Assembly (NCBI RefSeq): GCF_026342435.1
Contig: NZ_JAPEMT010000001.1
Location: 2,288,501-2,352,500, forward strand
Length of the DNA stretch: 64,000 nt
Reading direction: 5' to 3'
Origin: Streptomyces sp. NBC_00237
GTDB taxonomy: Bacteria; Actinomycetota; Actinomycetes; Streptomycetales; Streptomycetaceae
Part shown: positions 50,687 through 59,958 of the stretch, one piece after another
Layout of the letters: every line of letters begins with the position of its first letter
Numbering within the stretch: the stretch's first letter is position 1
The notes under the pieces: model-generated
Seen by the model: only the letters and a program-made list of their open reading frames with translations
What the model was told of the DNA's origin: nothing
Databases searched by the model: none
Position numbers and translations under genes: made by a program

Positions 50687-51352
50687 ATGGACGTATTCCT
50701 CGACTACGACGAACTCGAAACCGCCCTCGACCGCGCGCACACCGCCCTGCTGCGGGACCGTGCCCGCGCCGCACTCGTCGACATCGCCACGGGCGTACGG
50801 GAGTTGCCCGCCGTCCGCCACCCGCTCGGCTTCCTCTGCCTGCCGCTGCTGCGGGAAGGGCCGCGCGGCGTGTGCGTGCACCTCTTCGAGAGCGACACCG
50901 CCCCCGAGCCCGGCACCTCCCCGATGCACTCGCACAGCTGGGACCTGCACAGCCACGTCCTGTACGGGCAGGTCGCCAACCTCCTCGTCCGTACGGAGGA
51001 CGGCGGCGACCGGCCCACCCACCGGGTGTTCGAGGTGCGCAGCGCCCCCGACGGCACCGACGAGATCCTGCCCACCCCGGTCCTGGTGCGCAGCGCGCCG
51101 GGCCCCCGCCGGGTCAGCTCGGGCGGCGAGAGCTACACCCTGCCCGCGGGGGAGTTCCACGCCACCGTCGTCGAACACGGGCGGCCCGCCGCCACCCTGG
51201 TCCTCGGCCTCGTCCGGCCCGGCCGCGCCGATCTCTCGCTCGGCCCGCTCGACGGCCGCGCCACCCGCTCGGCCCGCCGTCTGTGCGACGCCCGGCAGAC
51301 CGCCCGCACCGTCAGCACCGCGCTCGGGAGGATGGACCGCCGTGACCGTTGA
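50687..51352 (+). CDS. Cupin-like metal-binding protein
   Basis: A 221-aa protein. MHSHSWDLHSHVLYGQV is a cupin-type first motif with several His residues able to bind a metal, and YTLPAGEFHATVVEHG is the second motif with its His. A helical N-terminus (ELETALDRAHTALLRDRAR) precedes the barrel. It resembles dioxygenase-fold proteins, but no specific family is recognised. It lies 25 nt after the membrane-protein gene and overlaps the phosphatase gene by 11 nt. Confidence 0.65.
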   Translation: MDVFLDYDELETALDRAHTALLRDRARAALVDIATGVRELPAVRHPLGFLCLPLLREGPRGVCVHLFESDTAPEPGTSPMHSHSWDLHSHVLYGQVANLLVRTEDGGDRPTHRVFEVRSAPDGTDEILPTPVLVRSAPGPRRVSSGGESYTLPAGEFHATVVEHGRPAATLVLGLVRPGRADLSLGPLDGRATRSARRLCDARQTARTVSTALGRMDRRDR

Positions 51353-52187
51353 GCCCCGTACCGATGAACCCCGTACGTACGAGGACGAGAGGAAGGTCGC
51401 GGTCGCCGCCGCCGAGGAGGCCGGGGACCTGCTGCGCGGACGCTACGGCCAACTGCGCACCATCACCGGCAAGGGCAGCGCGGGCGACGTCGTCACCGAC
51501 CTCGACCTCGCCTCCGAACGCATCGTCCTCGACCGCATCCGCCGCCACTTCCCCACGGACCGCATCCTCTCCGAGGAGGCGGGCGAGTCGGCCGGACAGG
51601 GGGAGCGGACCTGGCTCGTCGACCCCCTCGACGGCAGCAACAACGTCGCGATAGGGCTGTGCGTGTACGTCGTCGGGGTCGGCCTGTGCCTCGGCGAGCG
51701 CCCCGTCGTCGGCGTCGTCCACGAGCCCGTCACCCACCAGACCTGGCACGCCGTCGCCGGCCGGGGAGCCCACGGCCCCCGGGGACGGCTCACCGGACCC
51801 GCCCCCCGGCTGCCCGCCGCCGGACCCGTCGTCGCCTGGACCCAGGGGTACGACGTGGACCGCGCCGACCCCTTCGCCGCCGCCCTGCGCGGCGGGCTGG
51901 AACGGCGGTGCCGCCGGGTGCTCCAGCTGTGGGCCCCGCTGGTGGGGTGGAGCCTGCTCGCCCGGGGCTCCATCGACGCGTTCGTCGGCTACCGGGCGGA
52001 GGGCGTCGACCTGCCCGCCGGGGCGCTGCTGGCCGCCGAGGCGGGGGTGGAGCTGACGACGCTCGACGGGTCGCCGTTCAGGCCCGGGTTCAGCGGACCG
52101 GGCAGCGGGCGGAGCTTCGTCGCGGGGCGCGGCGCGACCCTCGCGTACGTACTGGAGGAAGTGGCGCGGTCCACGTCGTCGGCGTGA
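51342..52187 (+). CDS. Inositol-monophosphatase-family protein
   Basis: A 281-aa Mg-dependent phosphatase of the IMPase/CysQ superfamily. ILSEEAGESAGQ (metal-binding Glu), TWLVDPLDGSNNVA (DPxDGxxN) and YRAEGVDLPAGALLAAEAG (late metal Asp) are present. The GTG at 51342 overlaps the cupin stop. The phosphate ester may be an inositol phosphate, a histidinol- or nucleotide-type phosphate, or a signalling molecule. Coupling with the cupin and a membrane protein suggests a small dedicated pathway. Confidence 0.84.
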   Translation: MTVEPRTDEPRTYEDERKVAVAAAEEAGDLLRGRYGQLRTITGKGSAGDVVTDLDLASERIVLDRIRRHFPTDRILSEEAGESAGQGERTWLVDPLDGSNNVAIGLCVYVVGVGLCLGERPVVGVVHEPVTHQTWHAVAGRGAHGPRGRLTGPAPRLPAAGPVVAWTQGYDVDRADPFAAALRGGLERRCRRVLQLWAPLVGWSLLARGSIDAFVGYRAEGVDLPAGALLAAEAGVELTTLDGSPFRPGFSGPGSGRSFVAGRGATLAYVLEEVARSTSSA

Positions 52188-52220
52188 TCAGGTGGTGGCT
52201 CGCGCCACGTCCCCGGGTGA

Positions 52221-53432
52221 TCAGGTGGTGGCGGCCAGCGCCAGCGTCGAGGCCAGCGTCGCCGTCACCGCCAGCACGAAGCCCGTGCCGACGAACCGGC
52301 CCAGCGCCACCTGTGTCCCGTGCCACCGGCACCGCTCGAACCACAGGAGGGTGGCGAGCGACGCCCACGGGGTGACGACGGGGCCGACGTTGACGCCGAC
52401 GAGCAGGCCCAGGAGCTGGTGCGTGTTGCCGTCCGGAACGGCCGCTTCCCCGGCCACGTACGCCGGAAGGTTGTTCAGTACGTTGGACACTCCGGCCCCG
52501 ACGCCCGCCGCGCGCAGCATCCCGAGGAGCCCGTCGTCCGCGCCGAGCGCGGAGGCCAGAGCCGCGTGCAGGCCGTTGGCGTTGACGGTCTCCACGACCA
52601 GGAACATGCCGGGCACCAGGATCAGCAGGCGGTAGGGGATCAGCGACCACGTCAGCTCGCTGCGACGCCGCACCGCGAACACCACCACCACGACCAGCGC
52701 CGCCGCCCCCGACGCCATCCACAGCTCCACGTCCGCCACCAGGATCGCGAGCAGGAACCCGGCGCAGGCCACGGCGCTCACCCGGAACAGCACCGGGTCC
52801 GCCGGAGCCGGTGCCGTCGGCGGCTCGTACCGGTCCGCGCCCCGCTTGCCGCGCCGCCAGTAGAAGCCCCACAGGCACGCCATCGTCACCGCGATCGACG
52901 CGAGCTGCGCCGCCCACAGGGTGGCCGCGAGTCCCGAAGCGGAGAGCGCGATGCGGTCGGCGGCGAGGAGATTGGTGAGGTTGGAGGCGGGGAGCAGGAG
53001 GCTGGCGGTGTTCGCGAGCCAGACCGTCGTCATCGCCATCGGAAGTGCCGCGATGCCCACCCGGGTGGCGAGCGCCAGCATCACGGGGGTCAGCAGGACC
53101 GCCGTCGTGTCCAGGTTCAGGGCGATGGTCGTCACCGAGGCGAAGGCCACGCACAGCCCGAAGAGCGCCAGGTAGTTGCCGCGTGCCGTCCGCGCCACCC
53201 ACGACGCGATGACGTCGAAGACACCCGCCTTGCCCGTCAGCTCGCCCAGCACGATCACCGTCGCCAGGAACAGCAGCAACGGGCCGATGCGCTCCATGAC
53301 GTCACCCGCCGGACCCGTCGGCAGCAGCCCGGTCGCCACGGCGAGCAGCCCGAGCGCGAGCAGCCCGAAGGCCACCCAGTCCAGCGGATGAAAACGTCTG
53401 AGGAGGGGCACGATCGACACATTAATTCCCAC
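52221..53432 (-). CDS. SLC13/ArsB-type ion transporter-like permease
   Basis: A 403-aa integral membrane protein with about eleven hydrophobic segments. Conserved stretches resemble the IT superfamily: TTIALNLDTTAVLLTPVMLAL, VWLANTASLLLPASNLTNLL and GVSNVLNNLPAYVAGEA (paired N-xx-P hairpin motifs). It may export an oxyanion or import a dicarboxylate. GTG at 53432, 53420 and 53411 are all possible; 53432 is preferred because its upstream sequence matches that in front of the divergent TIR gene. Confidence 0.82.
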   Translation of the reverse strand: MGINVSIVPLLRRFHPLDWVAFGLLALGLLAVATGLLPTGPAGDVMERIGPLLLFLATVIVLGELTGKAGVFDVIASWVARTARGNYLALFGLCVAFASVTTIALNLDTTAVLLTPVMLALATRVGIAALPMAMTTVWLANTASLLLPASNLTNLLAADRIALSASGLAATLWAAQLASIAVTMACLWGFYWRRGKRGADRYEPPTAPAPADPVLFRVSAVACAGFLLAILVADVELWMASGAAALVVVVVFAVRRRSELTWSLIPYRLLILVPGMFLVVETVNANGLHAALASALGADDGLLGMLRAAGVGAGVSNVLNNLPAYVAGEAAVPDGNTHQLLGLLVGVNVGPVVTPWASLATLLWFERCRWHGTQVALGRFVGTGFVLAVTATLASTLALAATT

Positions 53433-53442
53433 TGACGCACCC

Positions 53443-53470
53443 TGACGACCTCCCCCACGATGGAGAGCGG
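53443..53470 (-). promoter_or_regulatory. 28-bp promoter element, permease side
   Basis: On the minus strand this reads CCGCTCTCCATCG, then T, GGGGGAGGTCGT, then CA. It matches 26 of 28 bases with 53620-53647 on the plus strand, and both copies end about 10 nt before the respective start codons. Confidence 0.75.
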
Positions 53471-53520
53471 GCTCCCGACGCCCTGCGACTCCGCCTCCGG
53501 CGTTGTCGTCAGTCGCAATG

Positions 53521-53562
53521 TTCCCCAAGGTCTCGGCTTCGCTCGACCAGGGGAGGCCCCAC
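53521..53562 (+). repeat. Dispersed repeat module B, stand-alone copy
   Basis: CCCCAAGGTCTCGGCTTCGC, then TCGACCAGGGGAGGCCCC, lies between the two copies of the 28-bp promoter element in the permease/TIR divergent spacer. It is the fourth copy of module B in the window. Confidence 0.75.
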
Positions 53563-53619
53563 GCGCCATCCCTCCCTCCTCCGCCTTGGATTCGAAGCCG
53601 CATGACGCCGCTCGCTGAT

Positions 53620-53647
53620 CCGCTCTCCATCGCGGGGGAGGTCGTTA
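53620..53647 (+). promoter_or_regulatory. 28-bp promoter element, TIR-gene side
   Basis: CCGCTCTCCATCG, then C, GGGGGAGGTCGT, then TA. This is the inverted partner of 53443-53470, and its last two bases belong to the TACCAT box at 53646-53651. That box lies 7 nt before the ATG at 53659, indicating a leaderless transcript. Confidence 0.75.
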
Positions 53648-53658
53648 CCATTGGGTCT

Positions 53659-56600
53659 ATGGCCAGCCACGGTGAACTCGGGGACGGGGCAAGCGAGTTG
53701 GACTTCTTCATCAGCTATTCGCCGGCCGACGAGCAGTGGGCGTCCTGGATCGCCTGGACGCTGGAGGACGCCGGGTACCGCACGGTCGTCCAGGCGTGGG
53801 ACTTCGTCGCCGGAACGAACTTCATCGACTTCATGGACCGGGGCGTCAGCGAGTCCGCCGCCGTCATCGCCGTCCTCTCCCGTCACTACGCCCGCTCCAC
53901 TTACGGCCGTATGGAATGGCAGGCCGCGCTGCGCTCCTCGCCGCAGGCCCCCGAGCGCAAGCTGCTCACCGTAAGGGTCGAGGACACTCCCATCGAGGGG
54001 CTGCTCGCCACGCTCACGTACGTCGATCTGGTGGGCGTCGCCGACCCGCAGACCGCGCGCGGTCTGCTCCTCACCCGGATCGAGCAGGCCCTCGAAGGCA
54101 ACGCCCGCCCCTTGGTCCGCCCCGGTTTCCCCGGCCGGGCGACCCCCCGGCCCGCCGCCCCCGACCTGCCCGGAGTGCCGGAACCCGGCAGGGTCGGCGG
54201 TCCCGGCTGGGCGGGCCGCCGACGCCCCGTCACGGCCCCCGCCTACCCCCTCTCCGACGGCGGTACGGCAGGCCAGGGCGAGGGCGCCGTCAACGTCCTG
54301 CACCTCGCGGGACCCGACTTCGGGCGCGGGCGCGAACCCGACGCCCTGGCCCGGGAGATCCGAGGCGACCTCATCGAGCTGCGCGACGCGGGCGCGCCCG
54401 CCCCCGACCTCCTCGTCGTCACCGGGGACCTCACCGCGTCCGGCAGCCCCCGCGAGTGCGACCAGGCGCTCAGCTTCCTCACCGCCCTGCGCTCCCAGCT
54501 GGAACTGCCCCCGCAACGGGTGATGATCGTGCCCGGCGGCCAGGACGTCAGCCAGGCGGCCTGCCTCGGCTACTTCCACACCTGCGAGGCCGACGAGGTC
54601 GCCCCGCAGCCGCCGTACTGGCCGAAGTGGCGGCACTACACCCGCCTCTTCCGCAGCTTCTACCAGGGCCTGGACACCGTCTTCGACAGCGACCAGCCGT
54701 GGACCCTCTTCCCCGTCCCGGAACTGAACACGGTGGTGGCGGGCTTCAACTCCTCCATCGGGTTCAGCCACCGCCGGGAGGAGCAGTTCGGGCTGATCGG
54801 CCGCGACCAGGCCGCCTGGTTCTCCGAGGCGCTGCGCCAGTACGAGGCCGAGGGCTGGCTCCGCATCGGCGCGCTCCGGCACCCGCTGACCGAGGCGACA
54901 CGGCCGGGCGACGCGGCGGGCGGACCCGGCGCGCTGCGCGACGCCGACACCTTCGCGCGCCTCGCCGCACCCCGCCTGAACCTCCTGCTGCACGGCCCGA
55001 CCGGCGGCCCGCGCACCACGACCGGACGCCCCAGCCGCACCGAACTGGCGGCAGCGGCCCCGCCGGGGCGGGCGGGGCACGGCTCCGCCCGAGGGCCGGA
55101 CGGCCCCGGCGGCCCCGCCCGCCCCGGCGGCCGTACGGGACAGCTGAAGGGCGGCGCGGGCTTCGGCGAGCGGACCGGCCCCGGTGGCTTCGGCGACCGC
55201 TCAGGCCCCGGTGGCTTCGCTGACCGCACAGCCCCCGGCGGCCCCGCCCGCCCCACCCCCGCCGAGCGCCCCGGCCCCCTCCAGCTCTTCGGAGCGGCGG
55301 CCCCCGCCCGCTTCCAGCTCCTGCGCGTCACCGCCGAAGGCGCGGAGCGCTGGTCCGACCGGCCCGCCGCCGACCCCGAGACCTTCGCCGCCGACTGGCA
55401 CCGCACCGCCCGCGTCTTCCCCGTGCCCGACCTCCCCGACCTCGGCTTCCCGACGGCCGCGGCCCTGCCCGACCGCTCGACGGCCGACGACCCCGTCGAC
55501 TCCCTCGTCGAGCGGGTCAAGGAGATCTGCCGGGTCAAGCGCGAGGGGGTCAGCCTGCGCGACGCCGCCCGCCGGTCGCCCGACGACATGGCGCAGATCC
55601 TCGCCACCTGGCAGGAGGAGGGCGTCGTACGGCAGCAGCGCATCGCCGTGCACCCCGGCACGCCCACCGAGGAGGACCTCGACCGGTTCGCCGCCCAGGT
55701 GCACGCCACCACCGCGTCCTCGCAGGACACCGCCGAAGCCGTCCTCGTGCACGCGGGCGACGCACCCGCGCGGAGCCTGCGCGAGCGGGCCGCCCGGCAC
55801 GGGGTACGTGTGCGGGTGCGCAGCTTCCTCCAGTTCCAGGGGCTGCTCGACCTGCGCGAACACGTCGCCGCACAGACCGCCGCCCTGCACGAGGCGGGCC
55901 AGTACGCCCCCGACCTCTACCTCCCGCAGCGCTACCGCGACACCTCCCGCCGCGACGGCCAGGGCTCCACCGAACGCGACGGCCTGGTCGAGGCCCTGCT
56001 GGAACTCCTCGACGACGACCACGGCCGCTTCGTGCTGCTCCTCGGCGACTTCGGCCACGGCAAGACCTACGCCCTGCGCGAGCTGGCCCGCCGCATCCCC
56101 GAGCAACTCCCGTACCTGATACCGCTGTTGATCCCGCTCAACACCCTCGACCGGGCCCAGTCCCTGGAGGGCCTGGTCGCCGCCCACCTCGCCGCCCATC
56201 ACGTCGACACCATCGACCTGCGCGCCCTGCGCTACATGCTCGCGCAAGGCCGGGTCGTGCTCCTCTTCGACGGCTTCGACGAGCTGGTCAACCGGGTCTC
56301 GTACGACAGCGCCGCCGACCACCTCAAGGTCCTCATCGACGCCTGCGTCGGCAACACCAAGATCATCGTCAGCAGCCGTACCCAGCACTTCAAGAACCAG
56401 CAGCAGGTCCTCACCGCACTCGGCGAACAGGTCGGCCTCCTCCCGCAGCGCAAGGTCCTGACCGTGGAGGGCTTCACCTCCCGCCAGATCCACGCCTACC
56501 TCCGCAACACCTACGCCGACGAGCACACCGCCGACCAGCGCTTCCACCTCCTCGAAGGCATCCCCGACCTGCTCGCCCTCTGCCGCAACCCGCGCCTGCT

Positions 56601-59600
56601 GTCCTTCGTCGCCGACCTCTCCCCGGACCAGCTGCGCACCGTCGCGGGCGCGGGCCGCGCGCTGAGCCCGGCACGGCTGTACGAGGACGTGTTCACCTCC
56701 TGGCTGGCGTACGAGGAAGTGCGCGGCCACGGCGGACCCGGAGCCCCGCCGGGCCTGGGCATCGACGCCCTGTGGAAGGCGGTGACCGCGCTCGCCCTGC
56801 GCCTGTGGGAGTCCGGCCGCACCGCGCTGCGCCTGGACGAGCTGACGGAGATGTCCGGCCGCACCCTGACCGGTCTTACCGCCTCCCCGATGACCGTCCA
56901 CGAGTCCGCGCAGGCGGTCGGCGCGGGCACGCTGCTGGTGCGCAGCGACGACGGGGTGTTCCAGTTCATCCACGGCTCGGTGGTGGAGTGGCTCGTCGCA
57001 CGCGAGGCGGCGGCCCAACTCGACCGGGGGCAGCACGGGTTGCTGTCGGCGGGACTGCTCAGCCAGCTCTCCGTGGAATTCCTCTGCGACCTCGCCGACC
57101 ACGAGAAGTGCGTTCGCTGGGTGCGCAACGTCCTCGACTCGCCGGGGCACGGCGGCGGCGACGCCGCCCGCGCCAACGCCCTGCGCATCAGCAACCGCCT
57201 CAAGGTCCCCTCCCACGCCGACCTGCGCGGCGCGCGCCTCGCCGGGGAGGACCTCTCCCACCGCGACTTCTCCGGCGTGGACCTGACCGGCGCGGACCTC
57301 ACCGGCGCGACCCTCGTCGGCGTGAACCTGACCCGCGCCGACCTCACCGGCGCCCGCCTCACCGGGGCGCGCCTGGACCGCGCCGACCTGACCGGTGCGG
57401 ACCTCACCCGCGCCGACCTCTCCCGCGCCCGGCTCACCCGGGCCCGGATCGCAGACGTACGGCTGTCCGGAAGCAGGTGGGTGCGGGCCGCGCTCATCGA
57501 CGCGGAGCTGGACGAACAGGTGCGCGCGGCAGCGGAGTTGAAGTGGGCCGCCATCGCGCCGGGCATGCCCGTGGAGGCCGGTTTCCGGCCCTCCGCGGTG
57601 GGTGTTCCTTACGGGTTCGACATGCGGACGAGCCGCCTCCCCGAGCCCATCGCGTACAGCCCCGACGGGGAACTCCTCGCCGTCGGCAGCGAGGACGGCG
57701 GAGTCCTCCTCTGCGGCACGGACAACGGGCTCGCCCTGCGCACCCTCCAGGGCCATGTGGGGCGGGTGTACGCGGTCAAGTTCCGCCCCGACACCATCGC
57801 CACGGGCGGCTCGGACGGAACGGTCCGCCTCTGGGACCCGGTCACCGGACGCTGCCGCCACCGCCTGGACGTGCACCCCGGCGGGGTGTGGCCGGTCTCC
57901 CTCGACACGGAAGGAACGCTGCTCGCCACGGGTGACCGGGAGGGCCTGGTCACGGTGTGGGACACGGCCACCGGGCTGCCCGTGCACCGTCTCCCCGGCC
58001 ACACCGCGCCCGTCTACACGACCGTCTTCAGCCCGGACGGCCGACTGCTGGTCACCGGCGACGCGGCGGCCCGGGTGCGGGTCTGGGACCTGGCGACGGG
58101 CCGGGGCGCGTACGAGGCCGAGGGGCATCAAGGGGCCGTCTACCGGGCCCGGTTCAGCCCGGACGGGACCCTGCTCGCCACCGCCGACATGGGGGAGGAG
58201 GAGCACGGAGTCGTACGCGTCTGGCGGGCCTCGGACGGCGAGCTGCTGCACGAGCTGGCCGGGCACGCGGGGCGGGTGTACACACTGGACTTCCACCCGT
58301 CAGGGACGCTGCTGGCGAGCGGCGACACGGAGGGGCGGGTCAAGCTCTGGGACCCGGTCCTCGGCACGCCCGCCGGGGCCCTGGAGAGCTTCACGGGGGC
58401 GGTGTACCAGGTGCTGTTCGGCGACGAGGGCCGCCTGCTGGCCGCCTGCGACAGCGACGGTGCGGTACGGGTCTGGACGGTCGCCGACCGGCGCAGCGGC
58501 GGCCACACGGTCACCCTCCGCCCCCGCCAGCCCGCCGAACACCGGGGCTCGGCCTGGGCGTGCGCGTTCCGCCCCGGCGACGGGCAGCTGCTGACGGTCG
58601 GCAACGACGGCGGCGCACGCATCTGGGACGCCGCGACGGGCCAGGGCAAGCGCATCCTGCGCGGGCACGGCAGGCGGGTGGTGTCGGTGCGCTTCAGCGC
58701 GGACGGCGCGCAACTGGCCGCCACCGGCAACGACGGCGTCGTACGCCTGTGGGACACCCGCACCGGGCAGCGCACCCACGAACTCACCGGCCGGGGCGAC
58801 CGGTTGGTCTCCGCCGTCTACAGCCCCGCCGAGTCCGTCCTCGCCACGGCGAGCAACGACGGCGACGTGTACCTGTGGAACCCGGGGACCGGCGAGTACC
58901 TCCGTGAGTTCGACGCGGAGACCGAACACGTCTGGGCCGCCGCCTTCACCACCGACGGCACCCTCCTCGCCACCGCGAACGACGACGACACGGTACGGCT
59001 CTGGTACCGGTCGACGGGAGCCCACGTCAGCGTCCTGGACCAGCACCGGGGGAGGGTGCGGTCGATAGCGTTCCGGCGCGGGTCGGACGTGCTGGCGACG
59101 GGGTGCGACGACAGCCACGTGCGGGTGTGCGAGGGCCGGACCGGGGAACTGCTGGCCGACCTGACGGGCCATCACGACCGGGTGTACGGGGTCGCCTTCG
59201 GCTCCGGGAGGCAGGGGGAGTGGCTGGCGAGCGCGGGCTGGGACGGCGCGGTGCTGGTCTGGCGGGACGGTGAACTCGCCCACCGCCTGGAGGGGTTGGG
59301 CGGACGCCTCTGGACGGTCGCGGCGCACCCCACCCGCCCCCTGGTCGCGTCGGCCGGGGACGACCGGCGCATCCTCCTCTGGGACGCCGAGACGGGCGAA
59401 CAGTTCGCGGACCTGGCCGCTCACACGGGCCGGGTGCTGTCGGTCGGCTTCTCCCCGGACGGGAGGCTGCTGGCCAGTGCGGGGGAGGACGGAACGGTGC
59501 GCCTGTGGGCGGTGCCGGACGTCGGTCCCCCTGCCCTGCGGGCCACGCTGGTGGGGGTGCCGGGAGCGTGGGCCGCTCTGACGCCCGGCGGGGGCTACAA

Positions 59601-59721
59601 GAGCGAGGGGGACGTGGACGGCGAGTTCTGGCACGTGGTGGGCATGGCCCGCTTCGTCCCGGGCGAACTCGACGAATTCCTCCCGGGGGTGCACCGGCTC
59701 CCTCTGGGCGAGGAGCTGTAG
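53659..59721 (+). CDS. TIR - pseudo-phosphoesterase - NACHT - pentapeptide - WD40 giant protein
   Basis: A 2020-aa multidomain protein. Residues 13-150 are a TIR domain (LDFFISYSPADEQWASWI); Glu86 in YGRMEW fits the TIR NADase Glu. Residues about 211-450 keep a calcineurin-like phosphoesterase frame, but its ligand motifs read LHLAGPDFG, VPGGQDVS and LLLHGPTGG, so most metal ligands are lost. Residues about 675-760 may be a restriction-enzyme-like segment. NACHT follows, with Walker A GDFGHGKT near 797 and Walker B VVLLFDGFDEL near 866. Pentapeptide repeats run from about 1184 to 1273 (ADLTGADLTRADLSRA). About fifteen WD40 repeats fill 1331-1990. The ATG at 53659 follows a -10 box; the longer open frame runs through repeat B. 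The layout suggests a ligand-sensing STAND switch with a TIR effector. Confidence 0.9.
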   Translation: MASHGELGDGASELDFFISYSPADEQWASWIAWTLEDAGYRTVVQAWDFVAGTNFIDFMDRGVSESAAVIAVLSRHYARSTYGRMEWQAALRSSPQAPERKLLTVRVEDTPIEGLLATLTYVDLVGVADPQTARGLLLTRIEQALEGNARPLVRPGFPGRATPRPAAPDLPGVPEPGRVGGPGWAGRRRPVTAPAYPLSDGGTAGQGEGAVNVLHLAGPDFGRGREPDALAREIRGDLIELRDAGAPAPDLLVVTGDLTASGSPRECDQALSFLTALRSQLELPPQRVMIVPGGQDVSQAACLGYFHTCEADEVAPQPPYWPKWRHYTRLFRSFYQGLDTVFDSDQPWTLFPVPELNTVVAGFNSSIGFSHRREEQFGLIGRDQAAWFSEALRQYEAEGWLRIGALRHPLTEATRPGDAAGGPGALRDADTFARLAAPRLNLLLHGPTGGPRTTTGRPSRTELAAAAPPGRAGHGSARGPDGPGGPARPGGRTGQLKGGAGFGERTGPGGFGDRSGPGGFADRTAPGGPARPTPAERPGPLQLFGAAAPARFQLLRVTAEGAERWSDRPAADPETFAADWHRTARVFPVPDLPDLGFPTAAALPDRSTADDPVDSLVERVKEICRVKREGVSLRDAARRSPDDMAQILATWQEEGVVRQQRIAVHPGTPTEEDLDRFAAQVHATTASSQDTAEAVLVHAGDAPARSLRERAARHGVRVRVRSFLQFQGLLDLREHVAAQTAALHEAGQYAPDLYLPQRYRDTSRRDGQGSTERDGLVEALLELLDDDHGRFVLLLGDFGHGKTYALRELARRIPEQLPYLIPLLIPLNTLDRAQSLEGLVAAHLAAHHVDTIDLRALRYMLAQGRVVLLFDGFDELVNRVSYDSAADHLKVLIDACVGNTKIIVSSRTQHFKNQQQVLTALGEQVGLLPQRKVLTVEGFTSRQIHAYLRNTYADEHTADQRFHLLEGIPDLLALCRNPRLLSFVADLSPDQLRTVAGAGRALSPARLYEDVFTSWLAYEEVRGHGGPGAPPGLGIDALWKAVTALALRLWESGRTALRLDELTEMSGRTLTGLTASPMTVHESAQAVGAGTLLVRSDDGVFQFIHGSVVEWLVAREAAAQLDRGQHGLLSAGLLSQLSVEFLCDLADHEKCVRWVRNVLDSPGHGGGDAARANALRISNRLKVPSHADLRGARLAGEDLSHRDFSGVDLTGADLTGATLVGVNLTRADLTGARLTGARLDRADLTGADLTRADLSRARLTRARIADVRLSGSRWVRAALIDAELDEQVRAAAELKWAAIAPGMPVEAGFRPSAVGVPYGFDMRTSRLPEPIAYSPDGELLAVGSEDGGVLLCGTDNGLALRTLQGHVGRVYAVKFRPDTIATGGSDGTVRLWDPVTGRCRHRLDVHPGGVWPVSLDTEGTLLATGDREGLVTVWDTATGLPVHRLPGHTAPVYTTVFSPDGRLLVTGDAAARVRVWDLATGRGAYEAEGHQGAVYRARFSPDGTLLATADMGEEEHGVVRVWRASDGELLHELAGHAGRVYTLDFHPSGTLLASGDTEGRVKLWDPVLGTPAGALESFTGAVYQVLFGDEGRLLAACDSDGAVRVWTVADRRSGGHTVTLRPRQPAEHRGSAWACAFRPGDGQLLTVGNDGGARIWDAATGQGKRILRGHGRRVVSVRFSADGAQLAATGNDGVVRLWDTRTGQRTHELTGRGDRLVSAVYSPAESVLATASNDGDVYLWNPGTGEYLREFDAETEHVWAAAFTTDGTLLATANDDDTVRLWYRSTGAHVSVLDQHRGRVRSIAFRRGSDVLATGCDDSHVRVCEGRTGELLADLTGHHDRVYGVAFGSGRQGEWLASAGWDGAVLVWRDGELAHRLEGLGGRLWTVAAHPTRPLVASAGDDRRILLWDAETGEQFADLAAHTGRVLSVGFSPDGRLLASAGEDGTVRLWAVPDVGPPALRATLVGVPGAWAALTPGGGYKSEGDVDGEFWHVVGMARFVPGELDEFLPGVHRLPLGEEL

Positions 59722-59781
59722 CCGCCGCCGGGGGCCGGAGTCACGGACGGGGGCTGCGTCCCTCGCACCGAGAGGGGTATC

Positions 59782-59800
59782 GGCTTCCTGACCGGAAGCC
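59782..59800 (+). terminator. Hairpin after the TIR-NACHT-WD40 gene
   Basis: GGCTTCC-TGACC-GGAAGCC, a perfect 7-bp stem 61 nt after the stop and without a T tract. The rest of the 237-nt spacer to the GNAT gene shows no gene. Confidence 0.5.
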
Positions 59801-59958
59801 TCCGGCCTGAAGCGGACTTGAGGCCAAGTGCCGCTCCCGCGCGCCCGGTTCCGCGCGTTCCCGCCCCTCCCCGACGCTGGACAGAACTCCCCCCGGCGAG
59901 TACACCGAGTGACAGGGTTCGCGCACATTCACCGGGGGGACGAGGAGATGAGGACGAA

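Noticed and set aside
53503..53658. N-terminal extension of the TIR gene to the upstream start at 53503.
   Set aside because: The extra 52 codons translate dispersed repeat B and the duplicated promoter element; the -10 box before the ATG at 53659 marks the true start.
55201..58296. 1031-codon antisense frame across the TIR-NACHT-WD40 gene.
   Set aside because: Shadow of the repetitive WD40 and pentapeptide coding sequence on the opposite strand.
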